This document shows, piece by piece, positions 7,463 through 16,210 of a DNA stretch of 64,000 nt. A program made the position numbers and the translations under genes. Every line of letters begins with the position of its first letter. Position 1 is the first letter of the stretch. Below the pieces are notes generated by a model. The model searched no databases, was not told where the DNA came from, and saw nothing but the letters and a program-made list of their open reading frames with translations. Source of the DNA: Acidovorax sp. sif1233 (GTDB taxonomy: Bacteria > Pseudomonadota > Gammaproteobacteria > Burkholderiales > Burkholderiaceae_C); contig NZ_JAHUWZ010000005.1 in assembly GCF_019218755.1 (NCBI RefSeq), forward strand, positions 124,001-188,000, written 5' to 3'.

Positions 7463-8725
7463 ATGACCACCGCAAATGTCCACGGCCTTCCGCCTGCCTC
7501 CACCCCGCTGCGCGCCGATGCCAGCGTCATCGGGCTGGTCGGCATCGCCCACCTCATCAGCCACTACAGCCAGCTCCTGCTGGCGCCGCTGTTCCCGTGG
7601 CTCAAGGACGCGTTCCAGGTCGGCTACACCGAGCTGGGTTTCCTGATGACCATCTTCTTCGTGGTCTCGTGCGCGGTGCAGGCGGGCTCGGGCTTCGTGG
7701 TGGACCGCTTCGGGCCCCGGCCCATCCTGTTCGGCGGCCTGGCGCTGCTGGGCCTGGCGGCCTTCGGCTTCGCGGCCAGCACCAGCTACGCCATGCTCGC
7801 GGCGTTCTCGGTGCTCGCGGGCATCGGCAACGGCGTGTTCCACCCGGTGGACTACACGCTGCTCAACCGCCGCGTGAGCGCGCCGCGCCTGGGCCACGCC
7901 TACAGCGTGCACGGCATCACCGGCAGCCTGGGCTGGGCGCTCGCCCCCGCCATGCTGGTGCCCATCGCCATCGCGACATCGTGGCGCGTGGCGCTGGTGT
8001 GCGCGGGTGTGCTGGCGTTCTCGGTGCTGCTGGTGCTGCTGGTCAGCCGCCGCCACCTGGCGCTGCCGCCCATGCCGGCGCCCACCGCTGCGGCCAGGTC
8101 CGCCGCCACCGGCGCGGCCGGGCAGGGCGGCAACTTCGCGTTCCTGCGCATCCCCGCCGTGTGGATGTGCTTTGCGTTCTTCTTCTTCTACGCCGTGGCG
8201 CTGAACGTGGTGCAGGCCTTTGCCCCCGAGGCCGCGCGCCAGCTGCATGCCGTGCCCGTGGCGCTGGCCGCGATGTGCCTCACGGTCTACATGGTGGCCA
8301 GCGCGGGCGGCATGGTGCTGGGCGGCTTCCTGGCGGCCGACCCCAGCCGCTGCGAGCGCATCGTGGGCATCGGTTTCGGCCTGGCGGCCTGCGTGGCCGT
8401 GGCGCTGGCCCTGGCGCACCCGCCCGGCGCCCTGGTGCCCGTGCTGTTCGGGGTGATGGGTTTTTGCGCCGGCATCGCCGGCCCCTCGCGCGACCTGCTG
8501 GTCAAGCGCTCCACGCCCGAGGGCTCCACGGGCCGCGTCTACGGCATCGTGTATTCGGGCCTCGATATCGGCCAGGCGCTGTCGCCGCTGCTGTTCGGCG
8601 TGCTGCTCGACCAGGGCCGCTTCACCGCCGTGCTGCTGGGGCTGGCCGTGGTGCAGGGCGTGCTGATCGCCAGCGCCTTCAACGTGCGCCGGGTGCGCAG
8701 GACGGTGGCGCCGGTGGCGGCCTGA
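7463..8725 (+). CDS. MFS transporter
   Basis: A 420-residue integral membrane protein with about twelve hydrophobic segments. It has the major facilitator loop signature between helices 2 and 3 (DRFGPRP) and a corresponding segment in the second half (DPSRCERIVG). N-terminal sequence IGLVGIAHLISHYSQLLLAPLFPWLK resembles MFS proteins annotated as putative sugar or drug exporters, but the substrate cannot be deduced. The ATG at 7463 was chosen because residues upstream of it would have to be read through the divergent promoter region. The AraC gene divergent from it is the likely regulator. Confidence 0.88.
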   Translation: MTTANVHGLPPASTPLRADASVIGLVGIAHLISHYSQLLLAPLFPWLKDAFQVGYTELGFLMTIFFVVSCAVQAGSGFVVDRFGPRPILFGGLALLGLAAFGFAASTSYAMLAAFSVLAGIGNGVFHPVDYTLLNRRVSAPRLGHAYSVHGITGSLGWALAPAMLVPIAIATSWRVALVCAGVLAFSVLLVLLVSRRHLALPPMPAPTAAARSAATGAAGQGGNFAFLRIPAVWMCFAFFFFYAVALNVVQAFAPEAARQLHAVPVALAAMCLTVYMVASAGGMVLGGFLAADPSRCERIVGIGFGLAACVAVALALAHPPGALVPVLFGVMGFCAGIAGPSRDLLVKRSTPEGSTGRVYGIVYSGLDIGQALSPLLFGVLLDQGRFTAVLLGLAVVQGVLIASAFNVRRVRRTVAPVAA

Positions 8726-8832
8726 ACGCGGGCCGGGTGGCCTGCTGCCGGACCCCGTGGCCGCGTGAATCTCGGTGAGAATGGCGGCGGCTGCCCCTCA
8801 TCGATCCATCCGTCCATTGCGGGAGATTCACC

Positions 8833-9225
8833 GTGTCCACCATGCCTTCGTCCGGCGCCGTCGTCTTCGCCAAGGACATGCAGCGGCTCGCCGCGTTCTA
8901 TGAAGGGCTCTGCGGCCTGAACGTGGTCCACGCCGAAAGCGACCATATCGTGCTGGAGTCTGGCGCGGTGCAGATCGTGGTCCACGCCATCCCGCAGCGG
9001 ATCGCCCGGGCTATCGCCATCACGCAGCCGCCCGTGGTGCGCGAGGAGACCCCCATCAAGCTCTTTTTCGCGGTGCCGGACCTGGCCCAGGCCCGGCTGC
9101 GGGCCGTGGCGCTGGGCGGGCAGCTCGCGCCCGCGGCCAGGGAATGGGAGGCCCGGGGCTTTCGGGCCTGCGATGGCCACGACCCCGAGGGCAATGTGAT
9201 CCAGCTGCGCCAGCACCTGGCCTGA
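8833..9225 (+). CDS. VOC family (glyoxalase/bleomycin resistance fold) protein
   Basis: A 130-residue single VOC module: MQRLAAFYEGLCGLNVVHAESDHIVLE at the N-terminal half and IKLFFAVPDLAQARLRAVALGG, then CDGHDPEGNVIQLRQ at the C-terminal half. The latter is the usual DPEGNxxQ end of metal-binding VOC proteins. Function could be a lyase, dioxygenase or antibiotic-binding protein; nothing narrows it. A GTG start at 8833 is supported by GGGAG at 8821-8825. It stands alone downstream of the MFS gene with 107 bases between them. Confidence 0.8.
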   Translation: MSTMPSSGAVVFAKDMQRLAAFYEGLCGLNVVHAESDHIVLESGAVQIVVHAIPQRIARAIAITQPPVVREETPIKLFFAVPDLAQARLRAVALGGQLAPAAREWEARGFRACDGHDPEGNVIQLRQHLA

Positions 9226-9372
9226 CACTGCCGGGCACGAGCCCAAAAGGCGGGGCGCCAGCACGGAGTGCGCCGATGTGCTGCAATGCGCTCCGGTCCC
9301 GGCAGGCAAAAAAAGGCCGCCGGGCGCCGACCCTTCCTTCCCTGTGCTTCATCCCAAGACAAGAATCCCGCC

Positions 9373-9885
9373 ATGACATCTCCCCTCTACAACGCCAGCG
9401 TTCCCGTTCTCCGCCAGATGCTGGGCTCGCTCAAAGACATCCTGGCCAAGACCGAGGCGCACGCCACGGCGCGCAAGCTCGACCCCGACGCGCTGCTGCA
9501 GGCCCGGCTGTTCCCCGACATGTTCCCCATGGCGCGCCAGGTGCTGATCGCCTGCGACTTCGCCAAGGGTGTGGCGGCGCGGCTGGCGGGGGCGGAGGTG
9601 CCTTCGTATCCGGATGCGGACCGCCCCGGCTTTGCCGACCTGAACGAGCGCATCGACACCGTGCTGGCGTTCGTGGAAGGCCTGCCCGTGGAGGCGTTTG
9701 CCGATGCCGCCACGCGCACCATCACCATCCAGCCCGGCACCGCGCGCGAGCGGCAGTTTCCGGGCGAGCAGTACCTGCTGCACTACGGCCTGCCGCAGTT
9801 CTTCTTCCACGTGACCACGGCCTACGCGCTGGCCCGCCACAACGGCGTGGAGCTGGGCAAGCGGGACTACATGGGCAAGATTTGA
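9373..9885 (+). CDS. DUF1993 domain-containing protein
   Basis: A 170-residue cytosolic protein of the DUF1993 family, a DinB-like four-helix bundle of unknown activity. Recognisable segments are MLGSLKDILAKTEAHA, ARLFPDMFPMARQVLIACDFAKG and the C-terminal QYLLHYGLPQFFFHVTTAYALARHNGVELGKRDYMG, whose histidines may bind metal. The ATG at 9373 gives the expected family length; upstream in-frame starts add 35 unrelated residues. A family A repeat starts three bases after the stop. Confidence 0.85.
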   Translation: MTSPLYNASVPVLRQMLGSLKDILAKTEAHATARKLDPDALLQARLFPDMFPMARQVLIACDFAKGVAARLAGAEVPSYPDADRPGFADLNERIDTVLAFVEGLPVEAFADAATRTITIQPGTARERQFPGEQYLLHYGLPQFFFHVTTAYALARHNGVELGKRDYMGKI

Positions 9886-9887
9886 TG

Positions 9888-9986
9888 CCCCCCTGAGCCG
9901 CTGCGCGGCTTCCCCCGAGGGGGAAGCACCCGGTGGCCCGGCGAAGCCGGTTCCACGGGTGCACTGGCGTGGGGGCGCGCCAGTGG
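9888..9986 (+). repeat. Dispersed intergenic repeat, family A, copy 2
   Basis: Starts with CCCCCTGAGCCGCTGCGCGG right after the DUF1993 stop. It carries a perfect hairpin, GCTTCCCCC (9908-9916) and GGGGGAAGC (9919-9927), and ends in GGCGCGCCAGTGG. The central part is shorter and different from copies 1 and 3. It could serve as a terminator. The remaining interval to 10123 shows nothing else I can assign. Confidence 0.7.
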
Positions 9987-10123
9987 TTGAGGGTGTGGCG
10001 GAATCGGGTTCGGGGAGCGTCGCCTCCCGGTATTTCACAAGCCGTTCGGGCTGAGCCTGTCGAAGCCGGGGCGCAAACATCGCACCACCCAGCCTGGGCC
10101 CGCATGAACTGCGTGCGGCGGTT

Positions 10124-10462
10124 TTATCGGGCCACGCCAGCGCCGCTGCGCCGCACCCAGGCGATCAGCACGCCCAGCACGCGGGGCCGCCACGACAGTG
10201 TGAACGCGATGGTGAGCGCGGCACCCGCGAGCGCCATGAACCACACCAGCGACGCCATCGATGCGTGGTCCACGGCCAGGCACAGGGCCAGGGCCACGAG
10301 CAGGCCGGCGGCGCCCATCCAGCGCAGTGTGCGCACGGTGCTGCGCCGCAGGGGCTCGGTGCCGCGCACCTGCTCCCAGTGCGCATCCATCGACAGGGCC
10401 AGCCAGCCGAGGCCGACCACGTTGGCGGCCAGGGCCGCCACCAGCAGCAAGGCGTCAGGCAC
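10124..10462 (-). CDS. DUF3325 small membrane protein
   Basis: A 112-residue protein with three to four hydrophobic segments (ALLLVAALAANVVGLGWLALSM, TLRWMGAAGLLVALALCLAV, SLVWFMALAGAALTIAFTLSW), fitting DUF3325. Members are found at the end of iron-uptake operons next to PepSY and DUF3649 proteins, exactly as here. It starts with GTG at 10462, which overlaps the end of the PepSY gene by eight bases (GTGCCTGA), so translation is coupled. The molecular role of DUF3325 is unknown; an accessory role in periplasmic ferric-siderophore reduction or transport is inferred from context. Confidence 0.8.
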   Translation of the reverse strand: MPDALLLVAALAANVVGLGWLALSMDAHWEQVRGTEPLRRSTVRTLRWMGAAGLLVALALCLAVDHASMASLVWFMALAGAALTIAFTLSWRPRVLGVLIAWVRRSGAGVAR

Positions 10463-12143
10463 GGGCGGTCTCCAGCGAGGAGGCCGCGCCGCCGTCCACG
10501 GCAGGGGCGCCCAGCTGGCCCTGGGCGCGGTGCTTGAGCTTGCGCGCGGCCAGCACGGCGATGGCGCTGCTCGCCAGGATGGCCAGGTCCATGCCCGCCA
10601 CGGGCCAGTAGCCGTTGCCAAGGGTGCGCAGCAGGTGGTCGCCCGTGGTCACCCAGTTGAGCAGCACGGCCGCCACGCCCAGCACGGCGATGGCCCAGCA
10701 CTGCTCGGCCCAGGCGGGGGCCATGCGCGCGCTGGCCACGGGCGCGGTGCGCCAGATGCCGTGCACGAAGGCCAGTGCCCAGGCGCCCCAGAAGACATAT
10801 TGCTCCCAGTCCCCGCGCGCGGGCAGGTCGGTGGGCAGCAGGCGGTTTCCGATCAGCATGGACAGCGCGGCGATCAGCATGCCCGTCACGGTGGAGACCG
10901 CGAACGCGTCCACCCAGCGCGCTCCGGTCACGCCCTGCCTGGCGTGCTGGCGCTTGCGTTTTTCCACGAAGAAGATGAAGCCCGTGGCGATGCACACGCA
11001 GCCCGAGAGGCCGCCCAGCACATACAGCCAGCGCAGCAGCCAGTGCCGGAAATGCTGCAGGTGCAGCCCGGTGAGGAAGGTGTTGACGCTGGCCACCGGG
11101 GTCAGCGGCGGGTCTTCGCGCAGCACCTCGCCGGTGCTGGCCTTGAAGTGGATGCCGTTGCCCACGAGCGCGATGCGGTCGGTGCCCGCGCGGTACACGC
11201 TCACGTATGCATTGGCATCGCCCACGTGCTGCACGGTCAGAAAGCCCACGTCGCCCGCCATGCCCTGCGCGGCCCAGCGGCGCTGGGCCTGCGCCACCAT
11301 CGCGTCCACCGAGGCCAGGGTGCCGGCGGTGCCCGCGCGCTCGTGCGGCAGGCCGGTTTCTGCGGCCTCGTGTTTTTCGTGCAGCTCGTGCAGCGGGTGC
11401 AGCTGCGTGTGGGTGATGGGGAAGTAGATGCCGCCAAAGATCACCAGCCCCGAGAACGCGAAGATGAAGTGGAACGGCAGCGCCACCACGCCCGTGAGGT
11501 TGTGCAGGTCGAGCGCGCTGCGCTGCGTGTGCTTTCGAGGGCGGAAGGTGAACAGCTCGCGGAAGATCTTGCGGTGCATCACCACGCCGCTGACCAGCGT
11601 CACCAGCATCATCAGCGCGGCGAAGCCCACGATCCAGGTGCCCAGGTCCTTCCATTTGAAGTTCAGGCTGTAGTGCAGCGGGTAGAAGAACTGGCTGCCG
11701 ATCTTGAGGTGGTCGTCGGGCAGCGAGGCGCCCGAGCGCGGATCGATCGTGCGGTTGCCCCAGATGGTGTTGTCGTCGGGGTCCTTGGCATTGGGCAGCT
11801 CATAGCCCGCGAACAGGCCCAGCACCGGGTCGCGGTGGGTGGTGTACGCGCCCCAGGTCTTGATGACGGGGAAGCTTTGCGCCACAGGCCCGTTCACGCG
11901 GTCCCTGGCGGCCTCGATGTTTTCCGCGCTGGGCCTCATGTCCTGGAAGGCCGGCTGCAGGATCTTGTCGAACGAGGGCATGGGCTGCGGCTCGAAGCGG
12001 GTCTGGGGAATGGCCCACCGGTCGATCTCGCGGTCGAACACCGACAGCGAGCCGAAGAAGAAAACGACCATCAGCACGAAGCCCAGCACCAGGCCGAACC
12101 AGGTGTGCAGCCAGGCCATGGTGAGCCGGAAGTTCTGGAACAT
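10455..12143 (-). CDS. PepSY-associated TM helix protein (siderophore-iron reductase type)
   Basis: A 562-residue inner-membrane protein. An N-terminal TM segment (LHTWFGLVLGFVLMVVFFFGSLSVF) contains the conserved histidine and the FDREIDRW motif of PepSY_TM proteins. A long periplasmic part follows, then TM helices with LDLHNLTGVVALPFHFIFAFSGLVIFGG, and a C-terminal group of TM helices. PepSY_TM proteins such as PiuB and FoxB act with ferric-siderophore receptors, probably reducing or releasing iron. It lies between DUF3649 (upstream, 35 bases) and DUF3325 (overlapping), the standard order for this operon. No TonB-dependent receptor gene is adjacent. Confidence 0.88.
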   Translation of the reverse strand: MFQNFRLTMAWLHTWFGLVLGFVLMVVFFFGSLSVFDREIDRWAIPQTRFEPQPMPSFDKILQPAFQDMRPSAENIEAARDRVNGPVAQSFPVIKTWGAYTTHRDPVLGLFAGYELPNAKDPDDNTIWGNRTIDPRSGASLPDDHLKIGSQFFYPLHYSLNFKWKDLGTWIVGFAALMMLVTLVSGVVMHRKIFRELFTFRPRKHTQRSALDLHNLTGVVALPFHFIFAFSGLVIFGGIYFPITHTQLHPLHELHEKHEAAETGLPHERAGTAGTLASVDAMVAQAQRRWAAQGMAGDVGFLTVQHVGDANAYVSVYRAGTDRIALVGNGIHFKASTGEVLREDPPLTPVASVNTFLTGLHLQHFRHWLLRWLYVLGGLSGCVCIATGFIFFVEKRKRQHARQGVTGARWVDAFAVSTVTGMLIAALSMLIGNRLLPTDLPARGDWEQYVFWGAWALAFVHGIWRTAPVASARMAPAWAEQCWAIAVLGVAAVLLNWVTTGDHLLRTLGNGYWPVAGMDLAILASSAIAVLAARKLKHRAQGQLGAPAVDGGAASSLETARA

Positions 12144-12178
12144 GATGGGTATCTACCTCTTGGGTTCGTGCGCGCGGT

Positions 12179-12475
12179 TTACAGGATGGCGCGCTGCACC
12201 AGCCAGGCGGCGCCGGTCATCAGCGCCCCGCCGCCGGCCAGCACCAGCCACACGCGCTTCACGCTTGCCGCCGAAAACGCCCACAGAAAGGCCACCAGAA
12301 AGACGATGAAGCCGACGATGTAGCCCAGGGCCTCCGCATCGTGGAACTCCATCTGCGCCGCGAACAGAAGGCCGATGCCCAGCGCGATGAAGCCCCATGT
12401 GAAGGCATAGCCGCCCAGGACGCCCGCGGCGATGCGCGAAACGATGTGCAAGCGGGAAACTGCGCTGGTGGCCAT
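12179..12475 (-). CDS. DUF3649 small membrane protein
   Basis: A 98-residue protein with three hydrophobic segments (AAGVLGGYAFTWGFIALGIGLLFAA, LGYIVGFIVFLVAFLWAFSA, VWLVLAGGGALMTGAAWLV). The FTWGFIAL motif and length match DUF3649, the first gene of DUF3649-PepSY-DUF3325 operons linked to siderophore uptake. It would be the promoter-proximal gene here. I looked for a Fur box in the upstream 60 bases; only a weak AT-rich patch near 12505-12525 is present, not a convincing site. Confidence 0.8.
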   Translation of the reverse strand: MATSAVSRLHIVSRIAAGVLGGYAFTWGFIALGIGLLFAAQMEFHDAEALGYIVGFIVFLVAFLWAFSAASVKRVWLVLAGGGALMTGAAWLVQRAIL

Positions 12476-12672
12476 GGCGAAACGGATGCGAACGGGATTG
12501 GTGATGAGATTGATTCGTAATTATGCAGCCCTTTGCACCATTTCCCCATTGCTGCCAGGGTGATGGGCAACGGCCGGCCCGCCCCGCGCGTCGCAGGCTG
12601 CGCCCTCGCACGGCCCGTGGCAGGCGAGGGCCCCGGGTGACGGCCCGCCGTGGCGCGGGCCCGGACGATGCT

Positions 12673-12712
12673 GTCCACGGGTCCACGGGTCCACGGGTCC
12701 ACGGGTCCACGC
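12673..12712. repeat. Tandem octamer repeat, five copies
   Basis: Five direct copies of GTCCACGG lie head to tail; the last copy ends GC instead of GG. They sit in the interval between the DUF3649 gene and the isomerase gene, 48 bases downstream of the isomerase stop. Short perfect tandem repeats of this kind can change copy number by slippage. The interval also holds a potential stem CCCTCGC (12603-12609) with GCGAGGG (12624-12630). Confidence 0.85.
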
Positions 12713-12759
12713 GCACCGGTGGCGCCGGGGTCCGCAGGGCGCGGAGCCGCCCCGGGGGC

Positions 12760-13638
12760 TCAGACCACGCTGCGGTGCCGCGCGATGCAGGTGTCCAGCG
12801 TGTCCTCGCCCGTGCGCTGCCACCAGTCCAGCGCCGAGAAGATCTCCACCTCGGCATAGCCCCCGAAGCCCGCAGCCTCGACCCATTGGCGGATCTTCTT
12901 GAGCTCGATCACGCCGTCGCCCATCATCCCCCGGTCGCTGAGCAGGTCGCGCGTGGGCAGGCGCCAGTCGCAGACATGGAAGGCCAGCAGGCGTTCCTTG
13001 CCGGCGCGCGCGATCTGTTGTTCCAGCTTGGGGTCCCACCACACGTGGTACACGTCCAGCGCCACGCCCAGGCTGCCGCTGCGACTGGGGTCCAGCGCAT
13101 CGCAGATGTCGAGCGCGTGCTCCAGCGTGTTGATGCAGGCGCGGTCGGCCGCCTGCATGGGGTGCAGCGGCTCGATGGCCAGCGGCATGCCCACTTGGCG
13201 CGCGTATTCCAGCGACGCGGCGATGCCGTCGACCACCTCGCCGCGCGCGCGGGCGATGTCGGTGTAGTGCGGCGTGCCTTCCAGCGCCCCGGGCAGTGCG
13301 CCCACCACCAGCACCAGGCAGGCGGCGTCGAGCGTCTTGGCCTCGTCGATGGCACGGCGGTTGTCGTCGAGCGCGGCGCGCAGGCCGGCCGCATCCGCCG
13401 CCGGGAAGAACCCACCGCGGCAGTAGCCCGACAGTTCCATGCCATGGGCGCGCAGCTGGCGCGCGGTAGCGTCCAGCCCCGCCGCGGCCACCTGGTCACG
13501 CCAGGGGCTGATGGCGCGGATGCCGCGTGCGGCGCACTGGTCGATGATGCGCGCCAGTGGCACCTCGGCCCCCTGCTGCTTGCGCACGGTGGCGGTATTG
13601 ATGGAGAGCCAGCGGTGGTCTTGGGTGAAATCACGCAT
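12760..13638 (-). CDS. Sugar phosphate isomerase/epimerase-like TIM barrel protein
   Basis: A 292-residue protein of the xylose isomerase-like TIM barrel superfamily. Metal-ligand type residues appear in order: PLAIEPLHP (Glu), GVALDVYHVWWDP (Asp and His), LLAFHVCDW (His, Asp) and GYAEVEIFS (Glu), the usual pattern for divalent-metal epimerases and isomerases. It is the last gene of the operon, five bases after the DUF993 gene and preceded by Gfo/Idh/MocA oxidoreductase and Bug binding protein genes. It likely epimerises or isomerises an oxidised sugar or sugar acid intermediate. The exact substrate is unknown. Confidence 0.85.
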   Translation of the reverse strand: MRDFTQDHRWLSINTATVRKQQGAEVPLARIIDQCAARGIRAISPWRDQVAAAGLDATARQLRAHGMELSGYCRGGFFPAADAAGLRAALDDNRRAIDEAKTLDAACLVLVVGALPGALEGTPHYTDIARARGEVVDGIAASLEYARQVGMPLAIEPLHPMQAADRACINTLEHALDICDALDPSRSGSLGVALDVYHVWWDPKLEQQIARAGKERLLAFHVCDWRLPTRDLLSDRGMMGDGVIELKKIRQWVEAAGFGGYAEVEIFSALDWWQRTGEDTLDTCIARHRSVV

Positions 13639-13643
13639 GGCGG

Positions 13644-14855
13644 TCAGGCACTCACGCCGTGCAGTGCCAGCAGGTGGCCCATGCGCTGCACGGCCAGTTC
13701 GGGCTGCTCCAGCAGGTCGGCCTGGTCGGCCAGCCGGAACAGCTCGGCGAAATGCACCAGCGAGCGCGTGCTCTGCTGCCCGCCCACCATGGTGAAGTGG
13801 CTCTGGTGCCCGTTGAGCCAGGCCATGAAGACCACGCCCGTCTTGTAGAAGCGCGTGGGCGCCGCGAAGATGTGGCGCGACAGCGGCACCGTGGGCCCCA
13901 GGATGGCGTGAAAGCGCGCCGTGTCGCCAGCGGCCAGCGCTGCGAGTGCCGCGCTCGCGGCCGGTGCGATGGCGTCGAAGATGCCCAGCAGCGCATCGCT
14001 CTGGCCCTGGCGCGGCGTGCCGCCCGCGCCGTCGCCGGCGATGAGTTCCGCGTAGTTGAAATCGTCGCCCGTGTACATGCGCACGCCCTGGCCGTCGGTG
14101 CCGCCCGTGGTGGGCAGGCGGCGGCGCATGGCGACTTCCTTGTCCTTGTCGAGCAGCGAGATCTTAATGCCGTCCACCTTGTCCGGGTGCGCGGCGATCA
14201 CCGCCAGCGCCGTGTCCATGGCCGCATCCACGTCGCGCGAGCCCCAGTAGCCCGCCAGGGCCGGGTCGAACATGTCGCCCAGCCAGTGCAGTACCACGGG
14301 CTGCTGTGCCTGCGAGAGGATGCGGTCGTACACACGCTCGTAGTCGGCGGGGCTTTGCGCCACGCGGGCCAGCGCCCGGCTGGCCATCACGATGAGCTTG
14401 CCGCCGAGCTTCTCGATGGCCTCCATCTGCTCCTCGTAGCCGCGGATCACGTCGTCCACCGACTTCACGTCCTCCAGCACCAGGTGGTCCGTGCCGCAGC
14501 CCGAGGCCAGGAGCGCGCCGGGGCCGAAGTCGCGCGCCGCGTCGAGCGAGCGGCGGATCAGCTCCAGCGAGGTGGGCCAGTCCAGCCCCATGCCGCGCTG
14601 CGCGGTGTCCATGACCTCGGCCACGCCCAGGCCCAGCGACCACAGGCGCTGGCGGTAGGCGATGGTCGCGTCCCAGTCCACCGCGCACTGCAGCCAGGGG
14701 TCGATGGCCGCCAGCGGGTTGGCCACCACGTGGGCCGCCGAGTAGGCGATGCGGTTGAACGCCACGCCCCGCTGTGGCGCGACCGGCGGGCGGCCTTGCA
14801 GGGTGTAGGGGCTGATGCGGCCATCGGCCGTGGGCAAGGGGAGGCTGAAGGCCAT
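13644..14855 (-). CDS. DUF993 family, dihydrodipicolinate synthase-like protein
   Basis: A 403-residue cytosolic protein of DUF993, a family related to the DapA/aldolase TIM barrels. Recognisable parts are FNRIAYSAAHVVANPLA at the N-terminus, the strand QQPVVLHWLGDMFDP, and DKVDGIKISLLDKDKEVAMRRRLP, where the lysine in DGIKIS lies at the position expected for the Schiff-base lysine of the superfamily. A retro-aldol or dehydratase role on a keto-sugar acid is inferred. The ATG at 14855 fits the protein start (MAFSLPLP); an upstream frame of 23 residues is excluded. A family B repeat lies in the 84 bases between this gene and the upstream oxidoreductase gene. Confidence 0.85.
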   Translation of the reverse strand: MAFSLPLPTADGRISPYTLQGRPPVAPQRGVAFNRIAYSAAHVVANPLAAIDPWLQCAVDWDATIAYRQRLWSLGLGVAEVMDTAQRGMGLDWPTSLELIRRSLDAARDFGPGALLASGCGTDHLVLEDVKSVDDVIRGYEEQMEAIEKLGGKLIVMASRALARVAQSPADYERVYDRILSQAQQPVVLHWLGDMFDPALAGYWGSRDVDAAMDTALAVIAAHPDKVDGIKISLLDKDKEVAMRRRLPTTGGTDGQGVRMYTGDDFNYAELIAGDGAGGTPRQGQSDALLGIFDAIAPAASAALAALAAGDTARFHAILGPTVPLSRHIFAAPTRFYKTGVVFMAWLNGHQSHFTMVGGQQSTRSLVHFAELFRLADQADLLEQPELAVQRMGHLLALHGVSA

Positions 14856-14873
14856 GGTGTACTCGCAGAAATT

Positions 14874-14928
14874 TGAATGAAATTGGCCTCTGGCGCTTAT
14901 CCAGAAAGCGCTAGCAGCTATCAAAACA
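14874..14928. repeat. Dispersed intergenic repeat, family B, well-preserved copy
   Basis: Contains TGGCGCTTATCCAGAAAGCG and CTAGCAGCTATCAAAAC. The blocks GGCGCTT and AAGCGCT pair as a hairpin around a short ATCCAG loop. It matches the copy at 33966-34010 closely. It lies within an operon, between the oxidoreductase and DUF993 genes, so it must be transcribed. Confidence 0.75.
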
Positions 14929-14939
14929 GTAATCGGTGG

Positions 14940-16103
14940 TTAAGCTTGCAGGGGGGCCACATCGACCCAGCGGCGTTCCTTCCAGCTTTCCAGCGCGGCT
15001 TCGACCAGCTGCACGCCCTTGGCGCCTTCAGGCAGGGTCCAGCGGTACGGCGCGTCTTCCACCACGTGGCGGATGAAGTGCTCCCACTGGATCTTGAAGC
15101 CGTTGTCGTAGACCTGCGAGTCCGGAATCTCCTGCCACTGGTCGAAGAAGTTCATGGTCTGCTTCTCGTCCGGGTTCCACACCGGGCGCGGCGTGGCCAC
15201 GCGGCTTTGCGCGCGGCAGCTCGACAGGCCGGCGACGGCCGATCCGTCGGTGCCGTCCACGTGGAAGGTCACCAGGTCGTCGCGCCGCACGCGCGTGGCC
15301 CAGCTCATGTTGAGCTGCGCGATCACCGGCTCGCCGTTGTGGCCCGTGAGTTCGCAGGTGGCGTAGGCCGCGTCGTCGGCCGTGGCCTGGTACGGTTGGC
15401 CGGCCTCGTCCCAGCGCGTGGGGATGTGCGTGGCGCCGATGCAAGACACCGACTTCACCTCGCCGAACAGGTTGTCCAGCACGTAGCGCCAGTGGCACAT
15501 CATGTCCAGGATCATGCCGCCGCCGTCTTCGCTGCGATAGTTCCAGCTCGGGCGCTGGATGGGCTGCAGGTCGCCCTCGAAGACCCAGTAGCCGAACTCC
15601 AGGCGCACGCTCAGCATGCGGCCGAAGAAGCCCGCGCGGCGCAGCATGTCGAGCTTGCGCAGGCCGGGGAGGAAGAGCTTGTCCTGCACCGCGCCGTGCT
15701 TGAGGCCCGAACCCGACGCCAGGCGCGCGATCTCCACCGCTTCGTTCAGGTTGGTGGCGATGGGCTTTTCGCAGTACACGTGCTTGCCCGCACGGATCGC
15801 CTTGGCCAGCAGGGTGGGGCGCATCTGCGTGGTGCCGGCATCGAAGAACACGGTGTCCTCGGGGTTGGCGAGCGCGGCGTCCAGGTCCGTGCCCCAGCGC
15901 GCGATGCCGTGGGCCTTGGCCAGCGCCTCCATCTTCTCGGCATTGCGGCCGATGAGGATCGGATCGGGCATCACGCGGTTGCCATTGGAGAGCACCACAC
16001 CGCCCTGCGCGCGGATGGCGCAGATGGAGCGGATCAAGTGCTGGTTCATGCCCATGCGGCCGGTGACGCCGTGCATGATGAGTCCGAGTCGTTGGGTTGC
16101 CAT
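14940..16103 (-). CDS. Gfo/Idh/MocA family oxidoreductase
   Basis: A 387-residue NAD(P)-dependent dehydrogenase. The N-terminal Rossmann part carries GLIMHGVTGRMGMNQH, a variant of the glycine-rich loop. The CEKPIAT motif typical of this superfamily follows, with the catalytic-type lysine, and then the C-terminal beta-sheet domain (GGMILDMMCHWRYVLDNLFG with the usual Asp and His). Members oxidise sugars, inositols or their derivatives. The ATG at 16103 is chosen over one 16 codons upstream on family fit. It lies between the Bug binding-protein and DUF993 genes in a predicted sugar or sugar-acid catabolic operon under TetR control. Confidence 0.9.
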   Translation of the reverse strand: MATQRLGLIMHGVTGRMGMNQHLIRSICAIRAQGGVVLSNGNRVMPDPILIGRNAEKMEALAKAHGIARWGTDLDAALANPEDTVFFDAGTTQMRPTLLAKAIRAGKHVYCEKPIATNLNEAVEIARLASGSGLKHGAVQDKLFLPGLRKLDMLRRAGFFGRMLSVRLEFGYWVFEGDLQPIQRPSWNYRSEDGGGMILDMMCHWRYVLDNLFGEVKSVSCIGATHIPTRWDEAGQPYQATADDAAYATCELTGHNGEPVIAQLNMSWATRVRRDDLVTFHVDGTDGSAVAGLSSCRAQSRVATPRPVWNPDEKQTMNFFDQWQEIPDSQVYDNGFKIQWEHFIRHVVEDAPYRWTLPEGAKGVQLVEAALESWKERRWVDVAPLQA

Positions 16104-16210
16104 GGCGGTGGTGCTTTCGTTCAGTTCAAGGTTGCAAAAAAAATTGGGCAAAGGCGCGGCCTGGCCACCCCCACGGCAGGGGCTGGCGGTGCGGTGCGGC
16201 GCGAAGGGAA

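Noticed and set aside
12490..12530. Possible Fur box upstream of DUF3649
   Set aside because: Only about half of the 19 consensus positions can be matched in any register, no better than other AT-containing stretches.
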